A stretch of 64,000 nucleotides of DNA from positions 1 to 64,000 of the forward strand of contig NZ_CALUCS010000012.1 of the NCBI RefSeq assembly GCF_943914615.1, given 5' to 3'. The position numbers and the translations under genes are program-made. Positions within the stretch are counted from its first letter, which is position 1. Each line of letters starts with the position of its first letter. Source of the DNA: an uncultured Corynebacterium sp. (GTDB lineage Bacteria; Actinomycetota; Actinomycetes; Mycobacteriales; Mycobacteriaceae). The notes below the pieces were generated by a model. The model saw only the letters and a program-made list of their open reading frames with translations. It was not told where the DNA came from and did not search any database. Shown here one piece after another: positions 40,318-49,061 of the stretch.

Positions 40318-42051
40318 CTAGTCGGCTAGCACCGGGGTTGCCCGCTTTCCCTGCATAGTTGGTACTTCGCGCCAGAAGCGCGACTCCTCGGAGGTGACGT
40401 CGAACTGCATCAACGCATTGGCATCCGTAACGTAAATCTTGCTGCCGTCCGTGGCCACCGACACCACCGGGGCGGATAGGTTGCGGCCCGTGATCTGCTG
40501 CGAATAGGACCCATCAACCTCGATATCCCACACTGGGGCGTCATTGGCGCGCGTGCCCACCAGGACGGACCCGTCATCAGACCAGTCGGCGCTAACCGCG
40601 GTATCCCCCACGGCATGTCCGATCTCCACCGGTGCGCCCAGCCGTTTCGTGCCATCGTCGGTCGTCTCCAACGTCACCACGTAAACCCTTCCGTTCACGA
40701 TCATCACGGCGCGGGCACCGTCGTGCGATACGCGGAATACACTGATGCGCTTCTCGTCCCCGTCGACCATTCGCATCGTGGAGCTATCCACCTTCTGCTC
40801 CCCCACGGCGCCGGTCTCCGGGTTGCGAGTGATCTCCGTAATCCGCTCGCCATCGGCTACCACGTAGGCCGATGTGGCATCCAAGCCCCAGGTCGGGCGC
40901 GTCAGCGAATCCGCCCGCACGGAGCTCACGGGCTGGTCCCCCTTCGCCCCGATCATCAACTGGCGCGGTTCATCGCCGCGTCCGGTTACGGCCGCGAAGA
41001 CTTCGTCCCGCGGGCTGAGGGCCACAGATTCGACATATTGTTGTGCAAGCCAGCCGTCCAGCTTCTGCGCTCGCGTCCCGTCCTGCTGGTAGATGTCGCC
41101 GCCGGATACGGCCCGCAGCGGCGCCTGCACCTGCACGTTCGGGTCGTATTGCGAAAGGTCCTGCACCAGCCACTTGCCGTGCGTGTCATCGCTCATGGGC
41201 GTGCCGTCCGCCGTGAGCTCATAGGGGCCACGGACCTCGGATCCCACCAGTGTCCACACCACTTGTGCCGCCAGCAGCCGACGCGCATCAGCGGACAGTT
41301 CCTGCAGGCCGGTGAAGTGTACGGCGGGGTCTCCCTCGTTGTCGCTGGAGACCTGGGCGGTGGCGTCCTCAGGAATAAGGTTTCGCACCGCCTTCTTTAA
41401 ACGGTCCTGCGGCCCCGCAACCAGCAACGAGACCAGGGAGGCGGCGGTGGACTGCTGTCCGGTGTAGATCCAACGGCGGTCCGGCACAAGCGCCCGACCG
41501 TTGATATCCGGGAAGTAGATGTTCCGCGCGCGGTAGGTGCCCACGAAGTCCTGCCGATCCAGCACCACGACGTTCGGCAGGTTGCTGATGCGCCACTGGC
41601 CATCGACATTTTGCATCTCGTAACTGGTCTCGAACGCGGTGTACTGCGGGTCAAACACGCCGCCCACGCCCAGTGTGCCGACGATATTGCCGCGCACGCG
41701 GTAGGTGATCTTCGAATCATCGCCCGAGCCTTCGGAGGCGATGTCGATCCGGTCCAGCACCATCGTCGGCGCATCGGACTGCCACCGCCCCTGCATGCCG
41801 CTGGTGAGGAACCTTTTTGCCGCCTGGTGGTTGCGCAGCGGGTGGGCGCTGGCGGTGAAGAAATCGCGTAGCAGCAGGTCGGAAGGCTGCCCATCGGTCG
41901 GGGTCGGCGCCTCTTGCCCGCTGGGGGCCGGCGCGTAGCTAGAGATCGCCTCGGGGTTCGTATCGTCCGGCAGGGTCGAGCAACCGGCCAGCAGACCCAA
42001 TCCGGCCACCGCGGACAGTACCTTTTTGACCTTTGTGGTCTTGTTACTCAT
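40318..42051 (-). CDS. lpqB: Lipoprotein LpqB
   Basis: This encodes 577 residues from the ATG at 42051, with AGGGGG six bases upstream. A lipobox LGLLAGC at the end of the signal peptide marks it as a lipoprotein. A GerMN domain (about 190-300, TGQQSTAASLVSLLVAGPQD) is followed by a propeller-like C-terminal domain (DWSDDGSVLVGTRANDAP). LpqB works with the MtrAB system, interacting with the MtrB sensor in mycobacteria. It overlaps the mtrB end by eight bases, consistent with coupling. Confidence 0.93.
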   Translation of the reverse strand: MSNKTTKVKKVLSAVAGLGLLAGCSTLPDDTNPEAISSYAPAPSGQEAPTPTDGQPSDLLLRDFFTASAHPLRNHQAAKRFLTSGMQGRWQSDAPTMVLDRIDIASEGSGDDSKITYRVRGNIVGTLGVGGVFDPQYTAFETSYEMQNVDGQWRISNLPNVVVLDRQDFVGTYRARNIYFPDINGRALVPDRRWIYTGQQSTAASLVSLLVAGPQDRLKKAVRNLIPEDATAQVSSDNEGDPAVHFTGLQELSADARRLLAAQVVWTLVGSEVRGPYELTADGTPMSDDTHGKWLVQDLSQYDPNVQVQAPLRAVSGGDIYQQDGTRAQKLDGWLAQQYVESVALSPRDEVFAAVTGRGDEPRQLMIGAKGDQPVSSVRADSLTRPTWGLDATSAYVVADGERITEITRNPETGAVGEQKVDSSTMRMVDGDEKRISVFRVSHDGARAVMIVNGRVYVVTLETTDDGTKRLGAPVEIGHAVGDTAVSADWSDDGSVLVGTRANDAPVWDIEVDGSYSQQITGRNLSAPVVSVATDGSKIYVTDANALMQFDVTSEESRFWREVPTMQGKRATPVLAD

Positions 42052-43780
42052 CATCGCCCCCTTCTTGTTCTTGGGTAGTGACGCCCTCAGCCCCCACCGC
42101 CAAAGGCAGCGGCGAAGCATTTACCTTGTGGCCTTGCTCCAGCGGAAGGGTCAACAGGAAGCACGCGCCCACGCCGGGTTCGCCGATGGCCTCGAGGCGA
42201 CCGCCGTGCAGATTGGCATCCTCCTTGGCGATGGCCAGGCCCAAGCCAGTGCCGCCCGTGCGGCGCTCGCGCGACGGGTCGGAGCGCCAGAAGCGGTTAA
42301 AGACCATCTCCTCCTCGCCGGGTTTTAGCCCCACTCCGTGGTCGATGACGGCGACTGCCAGCGCGTCCTTGCCGATGGCCATCTTCACGTCGATCGGATT
42401 TCCTTCCGAGTGGTCGACGGCATTGGCCAGGAGGTTGCGCAGAATGCGCTCCACGCGGCGCGAGTCCACGGCGACAATCACGGGGTCTTCCGGCAAGTCC
42501 ACGTTGAACTCGGTGCCGATTTCCTCGGCGATGGCACGCACCTGCTGCAGAGCGGAGCGCACCACGCCGCGCACGTCTACCTTTTCAGCGGATAGGTTTG
42601 CCACACCCGCGTCGTGCCGGGAGATCTCCAGCAGGTCGCCTAGGAGGGTCTCGAAGCGGTCGAGCTCTTTCGTCATCAGGTGAGCTGCACGGGCGGTCAG
42701 AGGATCGAGCTCGTCGGCGTTGTCTTCGATCATGTCCGCCGCCATACGCACCGTCGTAAGCGGGGTGCGCAGCTCGTGGGAAACGTCGGACGTGAACCGG
42801 CGCTGCAGCGAGCCGAATTCTTCCAGGTTGCGAATTTGGGTGGAGAGTTTCTCCGCCATGTCGTTGAAGCTGTAGGCGAGCCTGGCGACTTCGTCTTGGC
42901 CGTCCACAACCATGCGCTCGTGCAGGTGGCCCGCCGCCAGCTTCTCGGCGATCTTCGAGGCCGCGCGGACCGGGCCGATGATCTGCTGGGAAAACACCCA
43001 GCCGATCACCAGTAGCAGGATAATGAGGACGATCCCACCGGCCATCAGCAGGCCGCGCATAAGGTTCAGTGTGGCCTCTTCGGAGGTCAGCGGCACCAGC
43101 AGGTAGAGCTCTAGACCAGGGATATCGGAGTATACGGGACTGCCAATAATGAGTGCCTTGTAACTGCCGTTTTCACCGTCGACGCTGGCGTACTGGTAGG
43201 CCACCTGACCCTGATGCACAAACTCGCGCAGATTTTCAGGGATATCGATGTGATTGGGAATCCGCGTTTCCGTCTCGCTGGCATTGTTGGCGATAAGCAC
43301 CGAGTCGTACACCGGGACGCTTGTCTGCTCCACCCCTGCCGAACGGTTGGTGAGCACAGCCCTGGCGGAAGTCAGCCGCACGGACACCGGATTGGAGGAG
43401 TCGGTGGCGCTGATCTGCTCTTCCACCGCCGTGCGTGCGCGGTCCATGCTGTCTATGGACTCCGAGAACTTGGTGGCCAGCAGCTGCTGGCTCAGAAAGC
43501 CCACCAGGAGGAAGCCGATGAGCAGGAACGCAAAGGTACTGGAGGCCAGCACGCTGCCGATCACTCGCAGCTGGATGGACTGGTGCCAGCGCAAGCGGAT
43601 CGAGTTGATGAGCCGCCGCCAGGTATCCCGAGGCCGGCGGAAGAAGTCGCGCAGCACAGACCAAAACGTCGCACCCGCAGCTAGCGTCTTCCCCTGCACT
43701 TTCTGCGGGAAACCCGGGGCCTTTGGTTGTGTTTGGCGGGCCGGCTTGCGCTTCTTGAGCTTCGTTTGTTCCTGCTCCAC
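42044..43780 (-). CDS. mtrB: Sensor histidine kinase MtrB
   Basis: This 578-residue kinase has a basic cytosolic head, transmembrane helices VLASSTFAFLLIGFLLVGFL (about 80-100) and MAGGIVLIILLLVIGWVFSQ (about 245), with an extracytoplasmic sensor domain between them. A HAMP domain follows, then the H box DVSHELRTPLTTVRMAADMI, N box LANAVDHSEGN, and G boxes VIDHGVGLKPGEE and GGTGLGLAIAKE. It partners MtrA and controls cell wall metabolism, osmoregulation and division in actinobacteria. It begins with GTG, six bases after mtrA. Confidence 0.95.
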   Translation of the reverse strand: MEQEQTKLKKRKPARQTQPKAPGFPQKVQGKTLAAGATFWSVLRDFFRRPRDTWRRLINSIRLRWHQSIQLRVIGSVLASSTFAFLLIGFLLVGFLSQQLLATKFSESIDSMDRARTAVEEQISATDSSNPVSVRLTSARAVLTNRSAGVEQTSVPVYDSVLIANNASETETRIPNHIDIPENLREFVHQGQVAYQYASVDGENGSYKALIIGSPVYSDIPGLELYLLVPLTSEEATLNLMRGLLMAGGIVLIILLLVIGWVFSQQIIGPVRAASKIAEKLAAGHLHERMVVDGQDEVARLAYSFNDMAEKLSTQIRNLEEFGSLQRRFTSDVSHELRTPLTTVRMAADMIEDNADELDPLTARAAHLMTKELDRFETLLGDLLEISRHDAGVANLSAEKVDVRGVVRSALQQVRAIAEEIGTEFNVDLPEDPVIVAVDSRRVERILRNLLANAVDHSEGNPIDVKMAIGKDALAVAVIDHGVGLKPGEEEMVFNRFWRSDPSRERRTGGTGLGLAIAKEDANLHGGRLEAIGEPGVGACFLLTLPLEQGHKVNASPLPLAVGAEGVTTQEQEGGDDE

Positions 43781-43786
43781 GAGAAC

Positions 43787-44473
43787 CTATTCGCCGGTCT
43801 TGTAGCCGATCCCGCGGACGGTCTGGATGATCTTCGGATCATCCGGGTCCTTCTCCACCTTCGAGCGCAGGCGCTGGATGTGGACGTTCACCAGGCGGGT
43901 GTCGCTGGACTTGCGGTAGCCCCACACCTGCTCCAGCAACTCCTCGCGGGAAAACACCTGGCGCGGGCGGGAAGCCAGCGTGACCAGCAGGTCAAACTCG
44001 ATCGGAGTCAGCGCGATCTCCTGACCATCCCGGATCACTTGGTGGCCGGGCACGTCGATCTTCAGGTCCGCCACCTCGATCGTCTCCGCAGGTGCCTCCT
44101 CGGGGGTGCGGCGCAGTCGAGCCCGCACGCGCGCCACCAGCTCCTTCGGCTTAAACGGCTTGTGCACGTAGTCGTCGGCACCGGATTCCAGACCCAGCAC
44201 CACGTCCACGGTGTCGGTACGCGCCGTCAGCATGACGATCGGCACCGTGGAGGTTTCGCGGATCGCCTTGCACACGTCAATGCCGTTCATGCCGGGCAGC
44301 ATGACGTCCAGCAGGATGAGATCCGGGTTGTGTTCTTCCGCGGCCTTCACGGCCTCTACGCCATCGCCCACGACCACGGTGCGAAAGCCCTCACCCTGCA
44401 AAACAATGGTGAGCATTTCCGCAATTGCCGGGTCGTCGTCGACCACCAGAATCTTCGTTTCCACGGTTGTCAT
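43787..44473 (-). CDS. mtrA: Response regulator MtrA
   Basis: This 228-residue OmpR-type regulator has an acidic pocket (VDDDP), phospho-acceptor Asp in DLILLDVMLPGMNGIDV, switch Thr in VPIVMLTART and Lys in VHKPFKPKELVARV. The winged helix covers 130-228, with the recognition helix in DTRLVNVHIQRLRSKVEKDP. It regulates rpf, cell wall hydrolase and osmotic genes in relatives. Its start overlaps the tmk stop by four bases. Confidence 0.96.
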   Translation of the reverse strand: MTTVETKILVVDDDPAIAEMLTIVLQGEGFRTVVVGDGVEAVKAAEEHNPDLILLDVMLPGMNGIDVCKAIRETSTVPIVMLTARTDTVDVVLGLESGADDYVHKPFKPKELVARVRARLRRTPEEAPAETIEVADLKIDVPGHQVIRDGQEIALTPIEFDLLVTLASRPRQVFSREELLEQVWGYRKSSDTRLVNVHIQRLRSKVEKDPDDPKIIQTVRGIGYKTGE

Positions 44474-45120
44474 CCTCTCATTTCTTCCAGCAGGTCCGCG
44501 ACCTTTGCCGCGCGGGCCTCATAGTCATCTCCGGTGCTGTCGACCGTCACCCATGGGCTCAGCCACTGCTGCTCCGCCAGCGCCCGGTAGGCACGGACGG
44601 TGCGTTCCTGCAGGCTGCTGTCCCGTTCGTAAGCATCTCGTGTCCGCGATTGGTCCTGGGCTTCCCGGGACTCGGCGCGCTGCCCGGCCACTTTCGCTTC
44701 GACGTCCACCAGGATCTGCAGGTCGGGCACCGGGATTCCCAGCTTTTCCTGCTCCAGTCGGGTCACCCACTGGCCGACCTCGGCCACGTCGCCGTCGACT
44801 CGCGCGGCGGAGTAGGCGACGTTGGAGGCGGTGTAGCGGTCGATCAGAATCACGTAGCCATCTGCGTCGAAGTCCGCCAGTTCCGTCCCAATCTCGGCGC
44901 GGTCGAGGGCGAACAGGGCGGCCATGCCGTGCACGGAATCGATCAGGTCACCCAGGTTCTCGTGCAGCGCCTCTCGCGCCAGCATCGCCGGGTGGGATTC
45001 CTCGTAACGCGGGAACGCGATGCGCGCTACCGGCACCTCGCGCTCCACCAATTCCTTTTCTACGGCCGTGACTAGGGTGTTCTTTCCGGCGCCGTCGACC
45101 CCTTCAAAGCTAACGATCAT
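44470..45120 (-). CDS. tmk: Thymidylate kinase
   Basis: This 216-residue enzyme phosphorylates dTMP to dTDP. The P-loop is FEGVDGAGKNTLVTAVEKEL, the DR motif is LIDRYTASNVAYSAARVDGD, and the lid region is AESREAQDQSRTRDAYERD. Sequence and P-loop context (GxDGAGKxTL) resemble the mycobacterial enzyme. It starts two bases after the sahH stop and overlaps mtrA, within the sahH-tmk-mtrA-mtrB-lpqB-comF run. Confidence 0.93.
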   Translation of the reverse strand: MIVSFEGVDGAGKNTLVTAVEKELVEREVPVARIAFPRYEESHPAMLAREALHENLGDLIDSVHGMAALFALDRAEIGTELADFDADGYVILIDRYTASNVAYSAARVDGDVAEVGQWVTRLEQEKLGIPVPDLQILVDVEAKVAGQRAESREAQDQSRTRDAYERDSSLQERTVRAYRALAEQQWLSPWVTVDSTGDDYEARAAKVADLLEEMRG

Positions 45121-45122
45121 AT

Positions 45123-46562
45123 TTAGTAGCGGTAGTGCTCCGGCTTGAACGGGCCAGCAACGTCCACGCCGATGTACTCAGCCTGTTCCTTGGTCAACGT
45201 CGTCAGCTTGCCGCCGAGCGCCTCGACGTGGATGCGCGCAACCTTCTCGTCCAGGATCTTCGGCAGGCGGTAGACGTCATTGCCGTACTGGTCGGACTTC
45301 GTGTACAGCTCGATCTGCGCGATCGTCTGGTCGGCGAAGGAGTTGGACATCACAAACGACGGGTGGCCGGTGGCGTTGCCCAGGTTCAGCAGACGCCCCT
45401 CACTGAGCACCACGATGGAGACCGGATCCCCATTCGCGCTTGGGAAGGTGAACTCGTCCACCTGCGGCTTGATGGTCACGCGGCTGACGTCCTCACGGTG
45501 CAGCAGGCTAGCCATGTCGATCTCGTTATCGAAGTGGCCAATGTTTCCGAGCACCGCATGGTTCTTCATCATCTGCATGTGCTCAAACGTGATGATTCCG
45601 AGGTTGCCCGTTGCGGTGATGACGATGTCGGCGTCGCTAATAAAGTCCTCAACCTGCACGACCTCGAAACCATCCATGAGCGCCTGCAGGGCGTTAATCG
45701 GGTCGACCTCGGTGACCTTCACAATCGCGCCCTGACCCGCCAGTGCCTCGGCACAGCCCTTGCCAACATCGCCATAACCACACAGCAGCACCGACTTACC
45801 ACCGATCAGCATGTCGGTAGCGCGGTTGATGCCGTCGATCAGGGAGTGGCGGGTGCCGTAGCGGTTGTCGAACTTAGATTTCGTCACTGCATCGTTGACG
45901 TTCATCGCCGGGAAGGGCAGCAGGCCCTGTTCCGCGAAGTGGTACAGGCGGTGCACGCCCGTCGTCGTTTCTTCGGTTACGCCCTTGATGTTTTCTGACG
46001 CCCGGCTCCAGAACTTACCGTCCGCCGCCAAGGTTTCACGCAGCATTCCGAGGAAGGCCTTGTATTCGTCTGCGTCCTGTTCTTCCGCGTCGGGAACCAG
46101 GCCAGCGTTTTCGAACTCCATGCCCTTAATGACGGCCATGGTCGCGTCGCCGCCGTCGTCGAGGATCATGTTGGCCTCCACGCCTTCACCCCAGGTGAAG
46201 ATCTGCTTTAGGCACCACCAGTACTCGTCCAGGGTCTCGCCCTTCCAGGCGAAGACCGGTACGCCGGCGGGAGCCTCCGGGGTGCCGTCGCCGACGACGA
46301 TGGCCGCAGCGGCCTCGTCTTGGGTAGAGAAGATGTTGCAGGATGCCCAGCGTACTTCTGCGCCGAGGGCCACCAGGGTTTCAATGAGCACGGCGGTCTG
46401 CACGGTCATGTGGATGGAGCCGGCGATGCGGGCACCCTTCAGGGGCTGCTCTTCTGCGTATTCGCTGCGCAGCTGCATCAGCCCGGGCATCTCGTATTCC
46501 GCCAGGCGGATCTGGTGGCGGCCGGCCTCAGCCAGCGAGAGATCCTTGACTTTAAACTCCAT
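45123..46562 (-). CDS. sahH: S-adenosylhomocysteinase
   Basis: This 479-residue enzyme hydrolyses S-adenosylhomocysteine to adenosine and homocysteine, completing the methyl cycle. The NAD-binding stretch is SVLLCGYGDVGKGCAEALAG. The substrate and active-site regions include ASCNIFSTQDEAAAAI, AVTKSKFDNRYGTRHS and the C-terminal LGGKLTTLTKEQAEYIGVDV then KPEHYRY. GAGGAGT lies upstream of its ATG. It heads the tmk-mtrAB run. Confidence 0.96.
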   Translation of the reverse strand: MEFKVKDLSLAEAGRHQIRLAEYEMPGLMQLRSEYAEEQPLKGARIAGSIHMTVQTAVLIETLVALGAEVRWASCNIFSTQDEAAAAIVVGDGTPEAPAGVPVFAWKGETLDEYWWCLKQIFTWGEGVEANMILDDGGDATMAVIKGMEFENAGLVPDAEEQDADEYKAFLGMLRETLAADGKFWSRASENIKGVTEETTTGVHRLYHFAEQGLLPFPAMNVNDAVTKSKFDNRYGTRHSLIDGINRATDMLIGGKSVLLCGYGDVGKGCAEALAGQGAIVKVTEVDPINALQALMDGFEVVQVEDFISDADIVITATGNLGIITFEHMQMMKNHAVLGNIGHFDNEIDMASLLHREDVSRVTIKPQVDEFTFPSANGDPVSIVVLSEGRLLNLGNATGHPSFVMSNSFADQTIAQIELYTKSDQYGNDVYRLPKILDEKVARIHVEALGGKLTTLTKEQAEYIGVDVAGPFKPEHYRY

Positions 46563-46641
46563 GGGTGGGGTGACTCCTCGGTAGAATTCTCAGGGTATAG
46601 CTTCCAGACAGTCTACTAGCTCGGGTTCTTGCGCTCGCGCA

Positions 46642-47022
46642 TTAGCTTAAGGCCTCGACAAAGGTTTCCAGCCCCTCTGCTTCTAGGTCTTCCTCGCCTT
46701 CGCGCCGTTCCATTTCCCTGTCCAGCAGCTGCAGCGCAACTTCCTGCAGGTTGGTTGGGCATTCGCCGATGTGGGCGCGGATAAAGGGGTGTTCGTCGGC
46801 CACCGTTGCCGTGCTGAAGGGCGCGCCGCCCCAGATCGCTGCGACCGTGGCCGCGCACAGGCCGATGGAGTAGTCCACCGAACCGGATTGTTCTTCGCGC
46901 AGGGCGAGGTTCACGGCGTCCACGAGACCCCCAGCTACCTCGGGACCGTCCAGGTCGGCCAGTTCGTCCAGGAAGTCCACGTTGTCTTCCTGCGAGAAGA
47001 TGAATTCGTCCCAGTTGCTCAT
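46642..47022 (-). CDS. DUF4259 family protein
   Basis: This encodes 126 residues from the ATG at 47022 (MSNWDEFIFSQEDNVDFLDE), with AAAGGG upstream favouring this start over one eight codons earlier. The DUF4259 pattern is clear: FLDELADLDGPEVAGGLVDA, then IGLCAATVAAIWGG. The family is small and has no known function. It is acidic and soluble. It lies alone between sahH and a divergent membrane gene. Confidence 0.75.
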   Translation of the reverse strand: MSNWDEFIFSQEDNVDFLDELADLDGPEVAGGLVDAVNLALREEQSGSVDYSIGLCAATVAAIWGGAPFSTATVADEHPFIRAHIGECPTNLQEVALQLLDREMERREGEEDLEAEGLETFVEALS

Positions 47023-47176
47023 GGTGCTGCCCTTTCTGTCACTCAATTACCGACTGTAGCGCGTTTACACGCCCAATAGCTCTGGTCAAAGCCGTGTATC
47101 CCTGCTAGGCTCTGTTGTGCCTTAACCAAATTGTGATCTTTATTGAAGTATCTTTGCCGAAAAGGAGGTGAGCCAG

Positions 47177-47992
47177 ATGGCCGAAGAAGAACAACGCGGC
47201 GCCGAAGAAGAAAAGGGCAGCGCCGTCATCTACGAGACCGGCGAACAGCACTCCCCGGTTCCCCGCGCCATCAGTGGCATCGCCATCGTCGGCTTAGCCC
47301 TGGCCGGGATCATTGGCGTCTGGACCTGGCAGTCGGGCTCGGAGGCCACCTCCCCGAAGCACAAAACAGCAGAGGAGTCGACCGTCTCCATCAGCACGGG
47401 GGCCGCCTCCCAGGATCACGATGCGGTCTCCGACGAACCGACCCAGCAGCCGGATCCTCCCGCCTACTCCACGCGCGCCCCGCAGTCTGGGAACGGGTCG
47501 CACTTCAGCAACGTCGCCCCGCTGGGTCAGGATCCTTATCTGCCGCCCAACGCCTGGAGCGGCCAGCAGAATAACGGCTCACAGCCGTCCGAGACCATTG
47601 TCGCGGAAGGCCTAGAAGGCCACGGGCAGGCACAGCAGCCGCAGGTACCCACTCAGCCCCCATCGACTCAGCAGTTTCCGCAGGTCTCGTCGGCTCGACC
47701 GGGCGCATCTCAGGTAGAACAGCCAGGCACGAGTCAGCCTGGGCCGACCCAGCCCGGTACAACCAAGCCCGGCCCCACTACCGAGCCTGACAAGGGCACG
47801 GACGGCAGCGCCGAGATCCCGTTCCCGACGGATGGCTTCCCTCTGGAGCCCACCGACTCAACTAAGACCGCCGAGCCGAAGCGCGAGACTGACGCACCTA
47901 AGGATCCAAAAGACAAGAAGCCCAGCGAGACCGCAGACGGCCCCACCGACACCACTGCGGGGCCTACGCCTAAGCCCCGGGACGGGCGATAA
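47177..47992 (+). CDS. Membrane-anchored Pro/Ser/Thr-rich extracytoplasmic protein, unrecognised
   Basis: This encodes 271 residues from the ATG at 47177, behind an ideal AAAGGAGGTG. An acidic head (AEEEQRGAEEEKG) precedes one membrane helix (AISGIAIVGLALAGIIGVWTW, about 31-51). The remaining 215 residues are low complexity, rich in Pro, Gln, Thr and Gly (QPGTSQPGPTQPGTTKPGPT), ending in charged repeats. I do not recognise a domain. Such proteins often span or decorate the cell wall. Its 3' end overlaps the convergent manA gene by 23 bases. Confidence 0.7.
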   Translation: MAEEEQRGAEEEKGSAVIYETGEQHSPVPRAISGIAIVGLALAGIIGVWTWQSGSEATSPKHKTAEESTVSISTGAASQDHDAVSDEPTQQPDPPAYSTRAPQSGNGSHFSNVAPLGQDPYLPPNAWSGQQNNGSQPSETIVAEGLEGHGQAQQPQVPTQPPSTQQFPQVSSARPGASQVEQPGTSQPGPTQPGTTKPGPTTEPDKGTDGSAEIPFPTDGFPLEPTDSTKTAEPKRETDAPKDPKDKKPSETADGPTDTTAGPTPKPRDGR

Positions 47993-49052
47993 AGGCCTTC
48001 CCGCGCACGTGCGCTTCCTCCCCTGCAGGCACCCACGCGGCGGAGCCACTGTCCAGGTGCAGCTCCCCGCACTCTGTGGCTCCCCCGACGGCCAGCACGA
48101 TCGCCGGACCGGCGATCTCGGCCTCCCCGTCGACCCTGCGCAGAATGAATTCCTCTGCTGGGGTGTGGTAAACCCCGTCCGCATCGGCCTGTAGCCGCGG
48201 ATCCGCGAGTTCTTCCCAACGCACCACGCTCAGCAGCTCTTCGACGTCGATGTGCTTGGGCGTCAGCCCGCAGCGCAGCACGTTATCCGAGTTCGCCATG
48301 ATTTCTACACCGGTGCCGCGCACATAGGCGTGCAGCTGCCCGGCATCCAGGTATAGCGCCTCGCCTTCTTGCAGGACCACGCGGTTGAGCAGCAGCGCAA
48401 ACAACACACCCCGGTCGTGCGGGTACTGCTGTTCCAGGCGCACCACCAGGTCCGCCACCTCACCCATCCAATCGTTCGCGTTGGCCGCGAGCTCTCGGCA
48501 GCGCCGCGTGAGGGCGTCAATAATCTCCGGAAGATCCCCCGCCGGCATGTGCAGCGCACGCTCGACCGCGCCGCGCAGATCGCCGCGCAGGAAATCCAGT
48601 TCGGGCAGCGCCAACCGATCCAGAAGCTCAGCCGTCCGGGCGACCGGCCGGAAACCTGCCATCGCCTCAAACTCGCCCAGGGCGACTAGCAGTTCGGGCT
48701 TGTGGTTATCGTCCTTGTAGTTGCGTTCGAAGGCGTCGCGGGCGATCCCGGCGGCCTCGTCGGCGGCGAATCCCGCTTCGGCCTGTGCCTTCGTCGGATG
48801 CACCTGAATACTCAGCGCACGCTCGGCCGCGAGCAGCTTCAGCAGGAACGGCAGGCGCGTGTGCCCCTGCCCCAGCTGTCCTTCGGGGTCGGCGGTAATC
48901 AGGTCCAGCAGCTCCCCGGGAGCGCCCGGGTGCGCACCGAACCACAGCTCAGCTTCGGGTTTTTCGGTGGGAGTCGGCCGCCCCTGCAGCTTCGCCAGAG
49001 ACTCGTGTGACCCCCAGGCGTAGTTCTGGACAGCACCTTCGATGCAGCGCAT
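47970..49052 (-). CDS. manA: Mannose-6-phosphate isomerase
   Basis: This 360-residue type I phosphomannose isomerase interconverts fructose-6-phosphate and mannose-6-phosphate. Zinc ligands lie in ALSIQVHPTKAQAEAGF and GDAY-like LYLDAGQLHAYVRGTGVEIM, with active-site DNVLRCGLTPKHIDVEELL. GGAGG precedes its ATG. It lies directly downstream of the phosphomannomutase gene (nine bases) and supplies GDP-mannose for lipoglycans and mannosylated glycolipids. Confidence 0.94.
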   Translation of the reverse strand: MRCIEGAVQNYAWGSHESLAKLQGRPTPTEKPEAELWFGAHPGAPGELLDLITADPEGQLGQGHTRLPFLLKLLAAERALSIQVHPTKAQAEAGFAADEAAGIARDAFERNYKDDNHKPELLVALGEFEAMAGFRPVARTAELLDRLALPELDFLRGDLRGAVERALHMPAGDLPEIIDALTRRCRELAANANDWMGEVADLVVRLEQQYPHDRGVLFALLLNRVVLQEGEALYLDAGQLHAYVRGTGVEIMANSDNVLRCGLTPKHIDVEELLSVVRWEELADPRLQADADGVYHTPAEEFILRRVDGEAEIAGPAIVLAVGGATECGELHLDSGSAAWVPAGEEAHVRGKAFIARPGA

Positions 49053-49061
49053 ATGTGCCTC

